Below, piece by piece: positions 1-6,085 of a stretch of 12,121 nt of DNA. A program made the translations under genes and the position numbers. The notes under the pieces are model-generated. The model was given only the letters and a program-made list of their open reading frames with translations, was not told the origin of the DNA and made no database searches. The stretch lies in the NCBI GenBank assembly GCA_934647305.1, contig CAKUFI010000078.1, positions 1 to 12,121 on the forward strand, written 5' to 3'. Every line of letters begins with the position of its first letter. Position 1 is the stretch's first letter. The DNA comes from an uncultured Clostridia bacterium. GTDB taxonomy: Bacteria; Bacillota; Clostridia; Christensenellales; Aristaeellaceae.

Positions 1-47
1 CTCCGCTAAAAATCGAAGATTTTTCGGGCGCGGAGCCTGCAAGGAAA

Positions 48-90
48 CGATTTTTGCTCTGGAAAATGGGATTTTCCAGAGCAAAAATCG
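48..90. repeat. Perfect 20-bp inverted repeat with 3-base loop
   Basis: Bases 48-67 are the exact reverse complement of 71-90, separated by GGG. The outer part (CGATTTTTGC) repeats the AAAAATCG motif of the neighbouring hairpin at 8-24. No T-run follows on either strand, so this is not a standard intrinsic terminator. The low GC of the arms contrasts with the surrounding genes. Confidence 0.85.
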
Positions 91-213
91 CCCCGTGCCC
101 ACGCCGTGCATTTGCACTGCCCATCTTATGGAGAGGCGGCAGCAAGTGGAGCCGGGCACTGCCCGGTCGAAAGGGCTGCGGTCCTCTCGAGCTCTCCGGG
201 GTTTTTCGACAGT

Positions 214-249
214 CAGGAGAGACCTTGAAAAAGGTCTCTCCTGCTTTTT
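214..249 (+). terminator. Rightward-facing intrinsic terminator hairpin
   Basis: Bases 214-226 pair perfectly with 231-243 (13 bp, GAAA loop), and the stem is followed by GC and then five T (245-249). This is the form of a rho-independent terminator for plus-strand transcripts. On the minus strand no T-run follows the stem, so it should not stop the leftward tyrS operon that ends at 307. No plus-strand gene is visible upstream inside the window, so it may end a transcript that starts outside or a non-coding RNA, or simply be part of the repeat patch. Confidence 0.6.
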
Positions 250-297
250 ACAGACTTCGGTCGGTTCCCGAAGCCTTAAAACAGACTTCGGTCGGTT
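250..297. repeat. 17-base direct repeat, two copies
   Basis: ACAGACTTCGGTCGGTT occurs at 250-266 and again, identical, at 281-297 (period 31). Each copy contains GAC-TTCG-GTC, a tiny stem closed by a cUUCGg tetraloop if transcribed. The first copy can also pair CTTCGG with CCGAAG just downstream. A similar ACTTCGGT motif appears at the other end of the window near 12004. Confidence 0.75.
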
Positions 298-306
298 ATT
301 GGTTCC

Positions 307-1356
307 TCAGACGTTATGCTTCTTGCGATACGCCATGTGGAAGAGCCAGTCGGTGCGGCTGAAGAAGTGCGAGCCGGTGCGTACATGGTAGCCGATCGCG
401 CCCTCGTGCAGCGGCTGGTTCATTTCAGGCAGGCTGTCAGGATGCACGAAGCCCTTCATGCCCAGCGCTTCGTAGGCCGCCGAAGCCGCGCAGCAAGACA
501 GGTACTCGCTCGTCGGGTCTGCCCAGGTATCCTCCTCGGCAGAGGCAACGTATACCCGACGCGGCGCCATCAGCGCCACCAGCTCGTGCTGATCGAAGGG
601 CATGGCGTGCTCGTTGTCGATGTACCGGAGGTAGGCCGGGCAGAACCAGAAGGGGAAGGCGCGGGTGATGTCGCGCACGGTTTCACCCACCTTGTTTCGG
701 GTGATGGCCGCGCCCGAGCAGCCCGAGTCGTTGGAAATGGCCAGGGAGAAGCGCTCGTCCTGCGCGCCGGCCCACAGCGCGGTCTTGCCCAGGCGGGAGT
801 GGCCGGTCACCGCGACGCGGGTCGGGTCGACGACCTCCGGGCGGGTGAGCAGGTAGTCCAGCACGCGGCTGCAGGCGAACGCCCACATGCCGATCTTGCC
901 CCAGGCGTGATTGCCCTCGGCGGGGTACATCGCGGCCAGGCCGTCCATTTTCGCCGAGTCGTCGGTCACGTCGTTATAGTAGACGCGCGCGACCGCGTAG
1001 CCGTTGTCCACCAGCTCCTCGACCGGCCAGTAGCGGTCGGGGGAGTCGGGGCGGAAGTTGATGAGCACAAAGGCGGGGCAGGGCGTGCCTGTGCGCGGAT
1101 AGACAAAGCGGATGGGCAGGGTGAACGGGCCGTTCGGCGTGTCCCAGGTCAGCTCGATCTCCTCGTCCATCGCCTTGTGGGCGTAGGCGGGATCGGTGAC
1201 GTGAACGATCTTGCCGGTCACCTGCCCAGGCGCGGCGGGCGTATAGCCGTAGATCTGATCCTGAAAAAGGGTCAGAAGCTCGGCTCGGCGCTCGGGCCAG
1301 GGCTTGCCGTTCAGGATTTCAGGCAGACAGCGGTCGTGCAGCAGCTTGTCAATCAT
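307..1356 (-). CDS. CE15-like alpha/beta hydrolase (glucuronoyl/acetyl esterase family)
   Basis: A 349-residue alpha/beta hydrolase. The nucleophile elbow is GHSRLGK (residues 185-191, Ser187), the G-x-S-R-x-G-K form typical of glucuronoyl esterases (CE15) and related acetyl-xylan-esterase-like proteins. Downstream are a conserved APRRVYVASAEED-WADP block (about 264-281), which in this family precedes the acidic residue, and a C-terminal YHVRTGSH stretch (323-330) carrying the probable catalytic histidine. No signal peptide is evident, so it probably acts in the cytoplasm, perhaps on imported decorated oligosaccharides; the substrate is not predictable. The start at 1356 is chosen because a strong GGAGGA site lies about 8 bases upstream; an in-frame ATG at 1401 lies inside the preceding gene. 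It overlaps that gene by 8 bases, so it is the last gene of the tyrS operon. The family is fairly secure, the exact esterase type is not. Confidence 0.85.
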   Translation of the reverse strand: MIDKLLHDRCLPEILNGKPWPERRAELLTLFQDQIYGYTPAAPGQVTGKIVHVTDPAYAHKAMDEEIELTWDTPNGPFTLPIRFVYPRTGTPCPAFVLINFRPDSPDRYWPVEELVDNGYAVARVYYNDVTDDSAKMDGLAAMYPAEGNHAWGKIGMWAFACSRVLDYLLTRPEVVDPTRVAVTGHSRLGKTALWAGAQDERFSLAISNDSGCSGAAITRNKVGETVRDITRAFPFWFCPAYLRYIDNEHAMPFDQHELVALMAPRRVYVASAEEDTWADPTSEYLSCCAASAAYEALGMKGFVHPDSLPEMNQPLHEGAIGYHVRTGSHFFSRTDWLFHMAYRKKHNV

Positions 1357-2005
1357 GCGTTTGTTCCTCCTCTTCAGGCCAGGGTAGATAGGTTTCTTCA
1401 AAAAGCAGGGGTTCCAGCGTGCCGTCGGACAGGGCGGCGAGGTCGCAAAGCAGCTTGTCCTGATCGGCGCACCTGACCAGCAGCGTCAGTGTGATTACAT
1501 CGGCAAACTGCTTGTCCTCTACCTGTACGGGCGCGCTTTTGAGGTAGTATTCCACCTTGCCCAGCATGGGATAGGGCACGTCCATCAGGCAGCGCGCCGT
1601 GGGGTGCATCACACCCACCTGACCCGCGTTCACGCCGCAGGCCGCGCCCTGGCTGTAGGCGCGCACCAGGCCGCCCGCGCCCAGCAGGATTCCGCCGAAG
1701 TAGCGGGTCACGACGACCACGCAGTCGGTCACGCCGCGCGCCTTCATCACCTCGATGATGGGCATGCCCGCCGTGCCGCCCGGCTCTCCGTCGTCGGAAT
1801 AGCGCATTACGCCCATGTTCCGGCCGATGATGTAGGCGTAGCAGTGGTGGCTTGCGTCCTTGTAGCGGGCGCGGATCTGAGCCAGGAAGGCCAGCGCGTC
1901 CTCCTCGGTGGAGACCGGCGCGCTGTCGGCGATGAAGCGCGACTTGTTGACGATGAACTCGTCGTGGCCGCGCTTCCTCAGCGTTTTATAGGGAACCAGG
2001 GTCAC
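1349..2005 (-). CDS. yigZ: IMPACT/YigZ family protein (UPF0029)
   Basis: A 218-residue protein with the YigZ/YvyE architecture: an N-terminal IMPACT domain (about residues 1-125) and a C-terminal ferredoxin-like DUF1949 region (about 135-205). The family signature is clear: SDDGEPGGTAGMPI (70-83) and VVVTRYFGGILLGAGGLVRAY (97-117). Relatives of eukaryotic IMPACT/YIH1 may bind ribosomes or nucleic acids, but the bacterial function is not established. It starts with GTG at 2005-2003, overlapping the tyrS stop codon in a GTGA arrangement, which implies translational coupling. Length matches the family (about 205-220). The acidic tail (PEEEEQTHD) is unremarkable. Identification is strong, role unknown. 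Confidence 0.92.
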   Translation of the reverse strand: MTLVPYKTLRKRGHDEFIVNKSRFIADSAPVSTEEDALAFLAQIRARYKDASHHCYAYIIGRNMGVMRYSDDGEPGGTAGMPIIEVMKARGVTDCVVVVTRYFGGILLGAGGLVRAYSQGAACGVNAGQVGVMHPTARCLMDVPYPMLGKVEYYLKSAPVQVEDKQFADVITLTLLVRCADQDKLLCDLAALSDGTLEPLLFEETYLPWPEEEEQTHD

Positions 2006-3240
2006 TTGGCCAGCACCAGCTTGTGGTAGCTCTTCTTGCCCTTGCGGATGAGCAGGCCCTCGCCCTCGAGCATCTCGGGGGTGACGCGGAAGTCCACGTC
2101 GGTGACCTTTTCATCGCCCAGGTACAGTCCGCCCGCCTGCATGGTCTTGCGCGCCTCGCCGTTGGACTTGCACAGGCCGACCTTCGCGACCAGCGCCATC
2201 AGGCGGTTCTCGGCGGCCAGATCCTCGCAAGTGAGGGTGGTGGTGGGCACGGAGCCGCCCATCGCGCCGCCGGCAAACAGCGCCTCGGCCGCCTGCTGCG
2301 CCTTGAGCGCCTCTTCCTCGCCATGGATGTTCTTTGTGACCTCGAAGGCCAGCACGCGCTTGGCCTCGTTGATGGCCGAGCCCTCAAGCGCGCTCAGGCG
2401 GCGCACCTCGTCCATGGGCAGGAAGGTGAGCAGACCCAGGCACTTCTCGACATCCGCATCGTCCACGTTGCGCCAGTACTGGTAGAAATCGTAGGGAGAG
2501 CACTTGTCCGCGTCCAGCCACAGCGCGCCCTTCTCGGTCTTGCCCATCTTGCGGCCGTCGTGGGTGAGCAGCAGCTGGAAGGTCAGCGCGAAGGCGTCGT
2601 GGCCGTCCTTGCGGCGAATCAGATCCGCGCCGGAGAGCATGTTGCTCCACTGGTCGTCGCCGCCGGTCTGCAGGATGCAGTTGTAGCGGTGATTGAGCTG
2701 CAGGAAGTCGTAGCTCTGCATCAGCATGTAGTTGAACTCCAGGAAGGTCAGACCGCGCTCCAGGCGCTGCTTGTAGCACTCGGCGGTCAGCATGCGGTTG
2801 ACCGAGAACAGCGAGCCCACGTCGCGCAGGAAGTCGATGTAGTTGAGCGTGCGCAGCCAGTCGGCGTTGTTGACGATGATCGCGCAGTTTTCCCTGGACT
2901 CGTCAAAGTCCAGGAAGCGGCTCATCTGCTGCCTGATGTGCGCGACGTTGTTGTCGATGTCCTCGACGGTCAGCACCTTGCGCAGGTCGCTCTTGCCGGA
3001 GGGGTCGCCGATCATGCCGGTGCCGCCGCCCATCAGCGCAATCGGCTTGTGACCGGCGCGCTGCAGATGCGCCATGGCCATGATCGGGATGTAGTGGCCG
3101 ATGTGCAGGGAGTCGGCGGTCGGGTCGAAGCCGGTGTAGAAGGTGACCATGCCCTCGTCGAAGGCCTTGTACAGGTCGTCCTCGAAGGTGACCTGCTTGA
3201 CGAAGCCGCGCTCGCGCAGGATGTCCAGTGCGTTTTTCAT
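2002..3240 (-). CDS. tyrS: Tyrosyl-tRNA synthetase
   Basis: A 412-residue class I aminoacyl-tRNA synthetase that activates tyrosine with ATP and charges tRNA-Tyr. The HIGH signature is at 46-49 (SLHIGHY), the KMSKS equivalent is KMGKT at 231-235, and the tyrosine pocket shows FYTGFDP (34-40), YMLMQSYDF (171-179) and TGGDDQW (192-198). A C-terminal S4 RNA-binding domain (about 345-410) contains CKSNGEARKTMQAGGLYLG. This is the normal length for bacterial TyrS. The start at 3240 is supported by AAAGGAG about 9 bases upstream and by family length; an upstream in-frame extension to 3306 would run into the leader terminator. It is the first gene after a tyrosine T-box and overlaps the YigZ-family gene by 4 bases. 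Function is secure. Confidence 0.98.
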   Translation of the reverse strand: MKNALDILRERGFVKQVTFEDDLYKAFDEGMVTFYTGFDPTADSLHIGHYIPIMAMAHLQRAGHKPIALMGGGTGMIGDPSGKSDLRKVLTVEDIDNNVAHIRQQMSRFLDFDESRENCAIIVNNADWLRTLNYIDFLRDVGSLFSVNRMLTAECYKQRLERGLTFLEFNYMLMQSYDFLQLNHRYNCILQTGGDDQWSNMLSGADLIRRKDGHDAFALTFQLLLTHDGRKMGKTEKGALWLDADKCSPYDFYQYWRNVDDADVEKCLGLLTFLPMDEVRRLSALEGSAINEAKRVLAFEVTKNIHGEEEALKAQQAAEALFAGGAMGGSVPTTTLTCEDLAAENRLMALVAKVGLCKSNGEARKTMQAGGLYLGDEKVTDVDFRVTPEMLEGEGLLIRKGKKSYHKLVLAK

Positions 3241-3304
3241 GGGGAATCGCTCCTTTTCTGTCGGTCGGTGGGGAACAGGTGAATCGAACGCGCCGCGCAG
3301 GCAC

Positions 3305-3340
3305 AAAAAAACCTTCCGCCGGCATGCGTCCGGAGGAAGG
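3305..3340 (-). terminator. T-box regulatory terminator
   Basis: On the minus strand CCTTCC-T-CCGG (3340-3330) pairs with CCGG-C-GGAAGG (3322-3312) across a 7-base loop, with a single T/C mismatch, followed by seven T (3311-3305). Its 5' arm shares CTTCC with the 3' arm of the T-box antiterminator, so the two folds are mutually exclusive. This is the off-state of the riboswitch. Confidence 0.93.
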
Positions 3341-3561
3341 CGACAGGAATCGCGGTACCACTTCCGTTCGTCTCGGAATCGCTTCCGAAACCTCGTTTAC
3401 GCGCTCACGGGCGCACCCGGGACGGTCTACTGGGGCGAAAATCTGCCCGTTCGGCGTCCTGCTCGGGGAGGTATTCGCCCGCGTCTGCCCGCTTTCTCGC
3501 ACCGACCGAAAGCTCTCTGAAAGGCCCTTCGCGCGGGGTACTGTTTCCCGTCTCTGCATTT
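3305..3561 (-). ncRNA. Tyrosine T-box riboswitch leader of the tyrS operon
   Basis: The RNA senses uncharged tRNA-Tyr and controls readthrough into tyrS. Seen on the minus strand: an AGAGAG box (about 3516) and a GGUG motif (about 3503) of Stem I; the specifier region GAAUACC with the Tyr codon UAC at 3473-3471; and a textbook antiterminator: GGAAG (3365-3361) pairing with CUUCC (3339-3335), the seven-base bulge UGGUACC (3360-3354), then GCGA (3353-3350) pairing with UCGC (3343-3340). The fourth bulge base is U, which matches the A discriminator expected of tRNA-Tyr. The competing terminator follows at 3340-3305. Codon choice and gene context agree, so the tyrosine assignment is strong. Confidence 0.95.
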
Positions 3562-3567
3562 ATCCAA

Positions 3568-3596
3568 ATTCTATCACGAATTCGCAGCCTCGTCAA
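3568..3596 (-). promoter_or_regulatory. Sigma-A type promoter of the tyrS T-box operon
   Basis: On the minus strand TTGACG (3596-3591) is followed after exactly 17 bases by TAGAAT (3573-3568), each one base from consensus. Transcription would begin near 3561, just before the T-box Stem I. Confidence 0.85.
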
Positions 3597-3599
3597 GCG

Positions 3600-3993
3600 T
3601 TCCATCAAAATTTTCCAAGCTGAGCTTGGAGGCAGTGCTGGCGCCGGCCAAGCGAATCCCTCGGCCATAGATTGGAGCCTCGGGATTCTTCGTTTGCCGT
3701 AAAGCACAGGCAGTGCCCCACAAGAGAAACGGCCGTGGATGGCTTCCGAAAGAGGCACCTCTCGAGCTCTCCCGGAAAACACGATGATCCTCGTGGCGCG
3801 CAGCTGCAAAGTGAAGTGATTCCCCGAATGCGGCGCGAGAGGCGGACGGCAGTCAGCTTTGACCGATGAGACTCGGACGCAGACTGCGTTTCCTTCGGGG
3901 GATGCGTGCAGTTACGCTGCATCTGGCCGAGCGGGTCAGGGAGCTTCCCGGGAAAGAGAATTTTCTCGGAAAGGCAGCCGTCCCGGCGTTCCC
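3600..3993. repeat. Second gene-free palindrome-rich intergenic patch
   Basis: About 390 bases between the epimerase operon and the tyrS promoter hold no recognisable gene on either strand. Perfect small inverted repeats are visible: 3614-3621 with 3623-3630 (one base at the centre), GAATCCC/GGGATTC at 3653-3659 and 3683-3689, AGAGG-CA-CCTCT at 3751-3762, ACGCAG-A-CTGCGT at 3877-3889, and GAGAA-TT-TTCTC at 3956-3967. The 15-mer at 3758-3772 is identical to 183-197, and both are preceded by CGAAAG-like sequence. No clear intrinsic terminator for the leftward epimerase operon is seen; the 3614-3630 stem is followed on the minus strand by only four T after AAAA. Confidence 0.55.
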
Positions 3994-4281
3994 TCAGGGT
4001 TCCTTCCCGGTGACCTCGTGCTGGTGAAAGTCGGGGTTTTGCCGGAGGCGGGCGGCGTCGGCGTCCCTGCCCGACTCGATGGCCTGCGCGGTGACGAGCG
4101 GCTCGAGACGCCTGCCCAGGGTCTTTTCAATCTGCCTGGAGAGCAGGAAGGCGTACTCGATGGCCTTTTCAAGCGAGGAATAGCGCTCGGGCAGGCGGGT
4201 GCTGGTTTCGCCGTTCACGAAGCGCAGCGCGTAGCCGTCCTCGTCCGCCTCGACGAGTATCTGCATTTCCTGCTCGCTCAT
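3994..4281 (-). CDS. Hypothetical protein, 95 residues
   Basis: I do not recognise this protein. It is short, soluble-looking and acidic at the N-terminus (MSEQEMQILVEADEDGYALRF), with a probable helix (about 35-55, SSLEKAIEYAFLLSRQIEKTLG) and a polar C-terminal tail. No cysteine pair, membrane segment or signal peptide is visible. It looks real because its ATG at 4281 overlaps the stop of the anomerase gene as ATGA and a GGAG site lies 6-8 bases upstream, so it is translationally coupled and is the third gene of the epimerase operon. The N-terminal 20 residues could form a small beta hairpin. Any role in sugar use is inferred from position only. Confidence 0.7.
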   Translation of the reverse strand: MSEQEMQILVEADEDGYALRFVNGETSTRLPERYSSLEKAIEYAFLLSRQIEKTLGRRLEPLVTAQAIESGRDADAARLRQNPDFHQHEVTGKEP

Positions 4282-4736
4282 TTCGTCTCCTCCAGATCGC
4301 ACAGCACCTTCACGACCAGCTTTTTGCCCTCTCCGGAGCCGAGCAGCGGCTTGTGCGCGTCCCAGGGGAAGGTGATGAGGAAGGAGTCCTTCGCCATGCG
4401 CACCAGCGTGCCCTCGCCCGACTCGGAGGAGAGCATGCAGTCCTTCGCTTCATCATAAGCCTCCCAGGAATCCACGGCAGTTAGCGGCTTGACGCCGATC
4501 GCCTCGCCGTCGGCATAGTCCACGTGAATGTCGATGTAGCGGCGGTGCGCCTCCCAGCGGCCGTCGTCCAGCTCGCGGAAAAGCGGGCGGGAGAGGGTGG
4601 CATAGACGTTTTCGCCGTCGATTTCGATGCGGCCGGGCGCATCGGGCGTATAGCCTGCCAGAAAGTCGAGCGCCTTGTCCAGGTTTTTAGACAGTCCCTT
4701 ATAGGCGTGCACGTGAGCCAGCGTATCGTAAATCAT
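4278..4736 (-). CDS. YhcH/YjgK/YiaL family sugar anomerase (NanQ-like)
   Basis: A 152-residue cupin-like protein of the YhcH/YjgK/YiaL (DUF386) family. Members are linked to sialic acid use, and E. coli NanQ (YhcH) is described as an N-acetylneuraminate anomerase. Visible family motifs are WEAHRRYIDIHV (61-72), holding the probable metal ligands Glu62, His64 and His71, then FPWDAHKP (123-130) and KKLVVKV (138-144). Length matches the family. The start at 4736 has an AGGAGGG site 7-8 bases upstream; a longer frame up to 5027 only overlaps the epimerase gene. It follows that gene with a 23-base gap and overlaps the 95-residue gene by 4 bases. The family is secure; the sugar (sialic acid or another) is inferred from the neighbouring epimerase. 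Confidence 0.9.
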   Translation of the reverse strand: MIYDTLAHVHAYKGLSKNLDKALDFLAGYTPDAPGRIEIDGENVYATLSRPLFRELDDGRWEAHRRYIDIHVDYADGEAIGVKPLTAVDSWEAYDEAKDCMLSSESGEGTLVRMAKDSFLITFPWDAHKPLLGSGEGKKLVVKVLCDLEETK

Positions 4737-4759
4737 GGTAATCCCTCCTGTAAAATGTG

Positions 4760-5956
4760 TTACCTGGTCATTTCGGTCAGCATCTGATCCACCATGCACA
4801 GCATGCGGGGCAGGTGGAACGGCCCCTTGAAGGTGGAGCCCTTGGTGGAAGGCATCGTGGGCAGGCCGTCGCGGCGCAGGTAGCCGTACCACTCGCCGTA
4901 TTGGGGGTCGGAGAAGTGCGCCTTTACGTAGTCGAGGGTCTTCTCGAACCAGTCGAGGTATTCCTGCTTTCCGGTGTCGCGGTAGGCCATCAGCGAGGCG
5001 ATGAGGATCTCGTCGTGCGTCCACCACAGCTTCATGTCGTGCTCGTAGGCCTCGGTGGGCAGACCCTTGCAGTCGATGAAGTAGAGCAGCCCGCCATACT
5101 CTTTGTCCCAGCCGGCGTTGATCGCGTCGGTGAAGATGGATTCGGCCTCCTGATGCAGCGCCTTATCGCCCTTGTAGTTGGCGTACTCCATCATGAACCA
5201 GCTGCACTCGATGTCATGGCCGGGGTTGACCACGCGGCCGGCGGTCACGTCGCCCATGAATTCGCCGTTTAATCCGACGCTCTCCAGCGTGCAGTGCATG
5301 TCCTTTTTGCGGTGGTAGGTCAGAATGTCGTGCACGCACTGTTCGCTGCGTGCGTCGTAGAGGGCGGAATTTTCCGGATCGACCCGGCGCAGCACCGAGG
5401 AGATGTTCAGGTAGATCATCGGGTCGGCCAGCGAGCGGCCGGTGCGGGTCTCGGGAATGGTCTTGGGGCCCAGGCCGGTCGGGTCGGCGATCAGGCCGTT
5501 GTTGAGCTGCCAGATCAGCTCGTAGGCGCGCTTCGCCCGCTCGAGGCACTCCTTTTCGCCGGTCACGCCGTAGTACTCGGCGTTGGCGATGGCGTAGAAG
5601 CCCTCCGAGAAGCAGTAGCGGCGCTGGCGAAGCGGCCTGCCGTCCGCGGTGACGGTGAAGTACATCCGGTCGCCCGCCGCGCGGTTGATACAGTACTTCT
5701 CCATGAAGTCCAGGCAGGAGCGGCTGGCCTCGAGCCATTCGGGCCGCGTGCCGTAGACATGGCACAGGTAGGCGAAGATCCAGGCGCAGCGTCCCTGCAT
5801 CCACACGCTCTTGTCGGTCGAGTAGATTTTGCCCTCGCGATCCAGGCAGGTGTACACGCCGCCGTGTTCGCGATCCATGCCGTTTTTCAGCCAGAAATCG
5901 ATGCAGCGATCCAGCTCATCTCGCACCCAGGCGCGGGTTTCGTTCAGGTTCAGCAT
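4760..5956 (-). CDS. N-acylglucosamine 2-epimerase family protein (AGE)
   Basis: A 398-residue (alpha/alpha)6-barrel enzyme of the AGE/renin-binding-protein family, which interconverts N-acetylglucosamine and N-acetylmannosamine or related sugars. Family active-site positions are present: Arg56 in VWMQGRCAW (51-59), His247 in NPGHDIECSWFMMEY (244-258), Glu316 in KLWWTHDEIL (309-318) and His381 in KGPFHLPRML (377-386). Length is typical. The start at 5956 has a GGAGGAA site 8 bases upstream and lies about 26 bases from the predicted transcription start. It leads an operon with a NanQ-like anomerase, which favours an amino-sugar or sialic acid role; no aldolase (NanA), kinase (NanK) or transporter is in the window. 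A cellobiose or other sugar 2-epimerase is the main alternative. Confidence 0.9.
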   Translation of the reverse strand: MLNLNETRAWVRDELDRCIDFWLKNGMDREHGGVYTCLDREGKIYSTDKSVWMQGRCAWIFAYLCHVYGTRPEWLEASRSCLDFMEKYCINRAAGDRMYFTVTADGRPLRQRRYCFSEGFYAIANAEYYGVTGEKECLERAKRAYELIWQLNNGLIADPTGLGPKTIPETRTGRSLADPMIYLNISSVLRRVDPENSALYDARSEQCVHDILTYHRKKDMHCTLESVGLNGEFMGDVTAGRVVNPGHDIECSWFMMEYANYKGDKALHQEAESIFTDAINAGWDKEYGGLLYFIDCKGLPTEAYEHDMKLWWTHDEILIASLMAYRDTGKQEYLDWFEKTLDYVKAHFSDPQYGEWYGYLRRDGLPTMPSTKGSTFKGPFHLPRMLCMVDQMLTEMTR

Positions 5957-5988
5957 TGTTCCGTTCCTCCGATCGATTCGTTACCTCT

Positions 5989-6017
5989 ATTATAGCGCGG
6001 CGGGGACGTTTTGTCAA
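5989..6017 (-). promoter_or_regulatory. Perfect consensus sigma-A promoter of the epimerase operon
   Basis: On the minus strand TTGACA (6017-6012) and TATAAT (5994-5989) are both perfect and separated by exactly 17 bases; transcription should start near 5982. No convincing palindromic operator overlaps it, although the inverted repeat at 6036-6075 lies directly upstream. Confidence 0.93.
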
Positions 6018-6035
6018 AGCGTTGCGGCGCAAAGA

Positions 6036-6075
6036 GGCCGCCCGTCTCTCCGCGCGTTCGCGAAAAGGGGCGGCC
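6036..6075 (-). terminator. Possible terminator hairpin after the Ada-like gene
   Basis: GGCCGCCC (6036-6043) is the exact reverse complement of 6068-6075, with an inner CGCG-TT-CGCG element around 6051-6062. It sits just after the stop of the leftward gene ending at 6086. On the minus strand the stem is followed by TCTTTG, a poor T-run, so termination is plausible but not assured. It also lies immediately upstream of the epimerase -35 box. Confidence 0.35.
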
Positions 6076-6085
6076 GCAGCGCAGA

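Larger units (their letters stand above)
1..306. repeat. Gene-free intergenic patch made of short perfect inverted repeats
   Basis: No convincing gene lies here; the small open frames have no family resemblance, no good ribosome binding site and run across hairpins. What is seen is a chain of inverted repeats: 8-14 with 18-24 (7 bp, GAA loop) nested inside 1-6 with 30-35; 48-67 with 71-90 (20 bp perfect, GGG loop); 106-110 with 113-117; 152-158 with 160-166 (7 bp around one base); 166-172 with 204-210; then the terminator-like hairpin at 214-249 and a 17-base direct repeat at 250-297. The stretch 183-197 recurs exactly at 3758-3772. I infer a multi-copy intergenic repeat element, but copy number cannot be judged from one window. 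Confidence 0.6.

Noticed and set aside
48..90. The perfect inverted repeat as an intrinsic terminator
   Set aside because: No T-run follows the stem on either strand, and no gene ends beside it.
250..297. CRISPR-like direct repeats
   Set aside because: Only two copies, a spacer of 14 bases and no cas genes.
54..391. Two short plus-strand frames in the left patch
   Set aside because: They run through the 20-bp hairpin or the terminator and direct repeats, lack good ribosome sites, and read into the antisense of the esterase gene.
316..1476. Long plus-strand open frame (386 residues) across the esterase gene
   Set aside because: It is antisense to a gene with clear catalytic motifs and its translation is Arg/Ala/Val/His-rich without family motifs, a usual artefact of high-GC third positions.
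2023..3282. Long plus-strand open frame (419 residues) opposite tyrS
   Set aside because: Pure mirror of tyrS codon bias; the sense strand has all TyrS signatures and a T-box leader.
3605..3922. Minus-strand frame of 105 residues in the second intergenic patch
   Set aside because: Composition is unlike the real genes here (many Cys, Ser, Arg), no ribosome site, and it crosses several palindromes.
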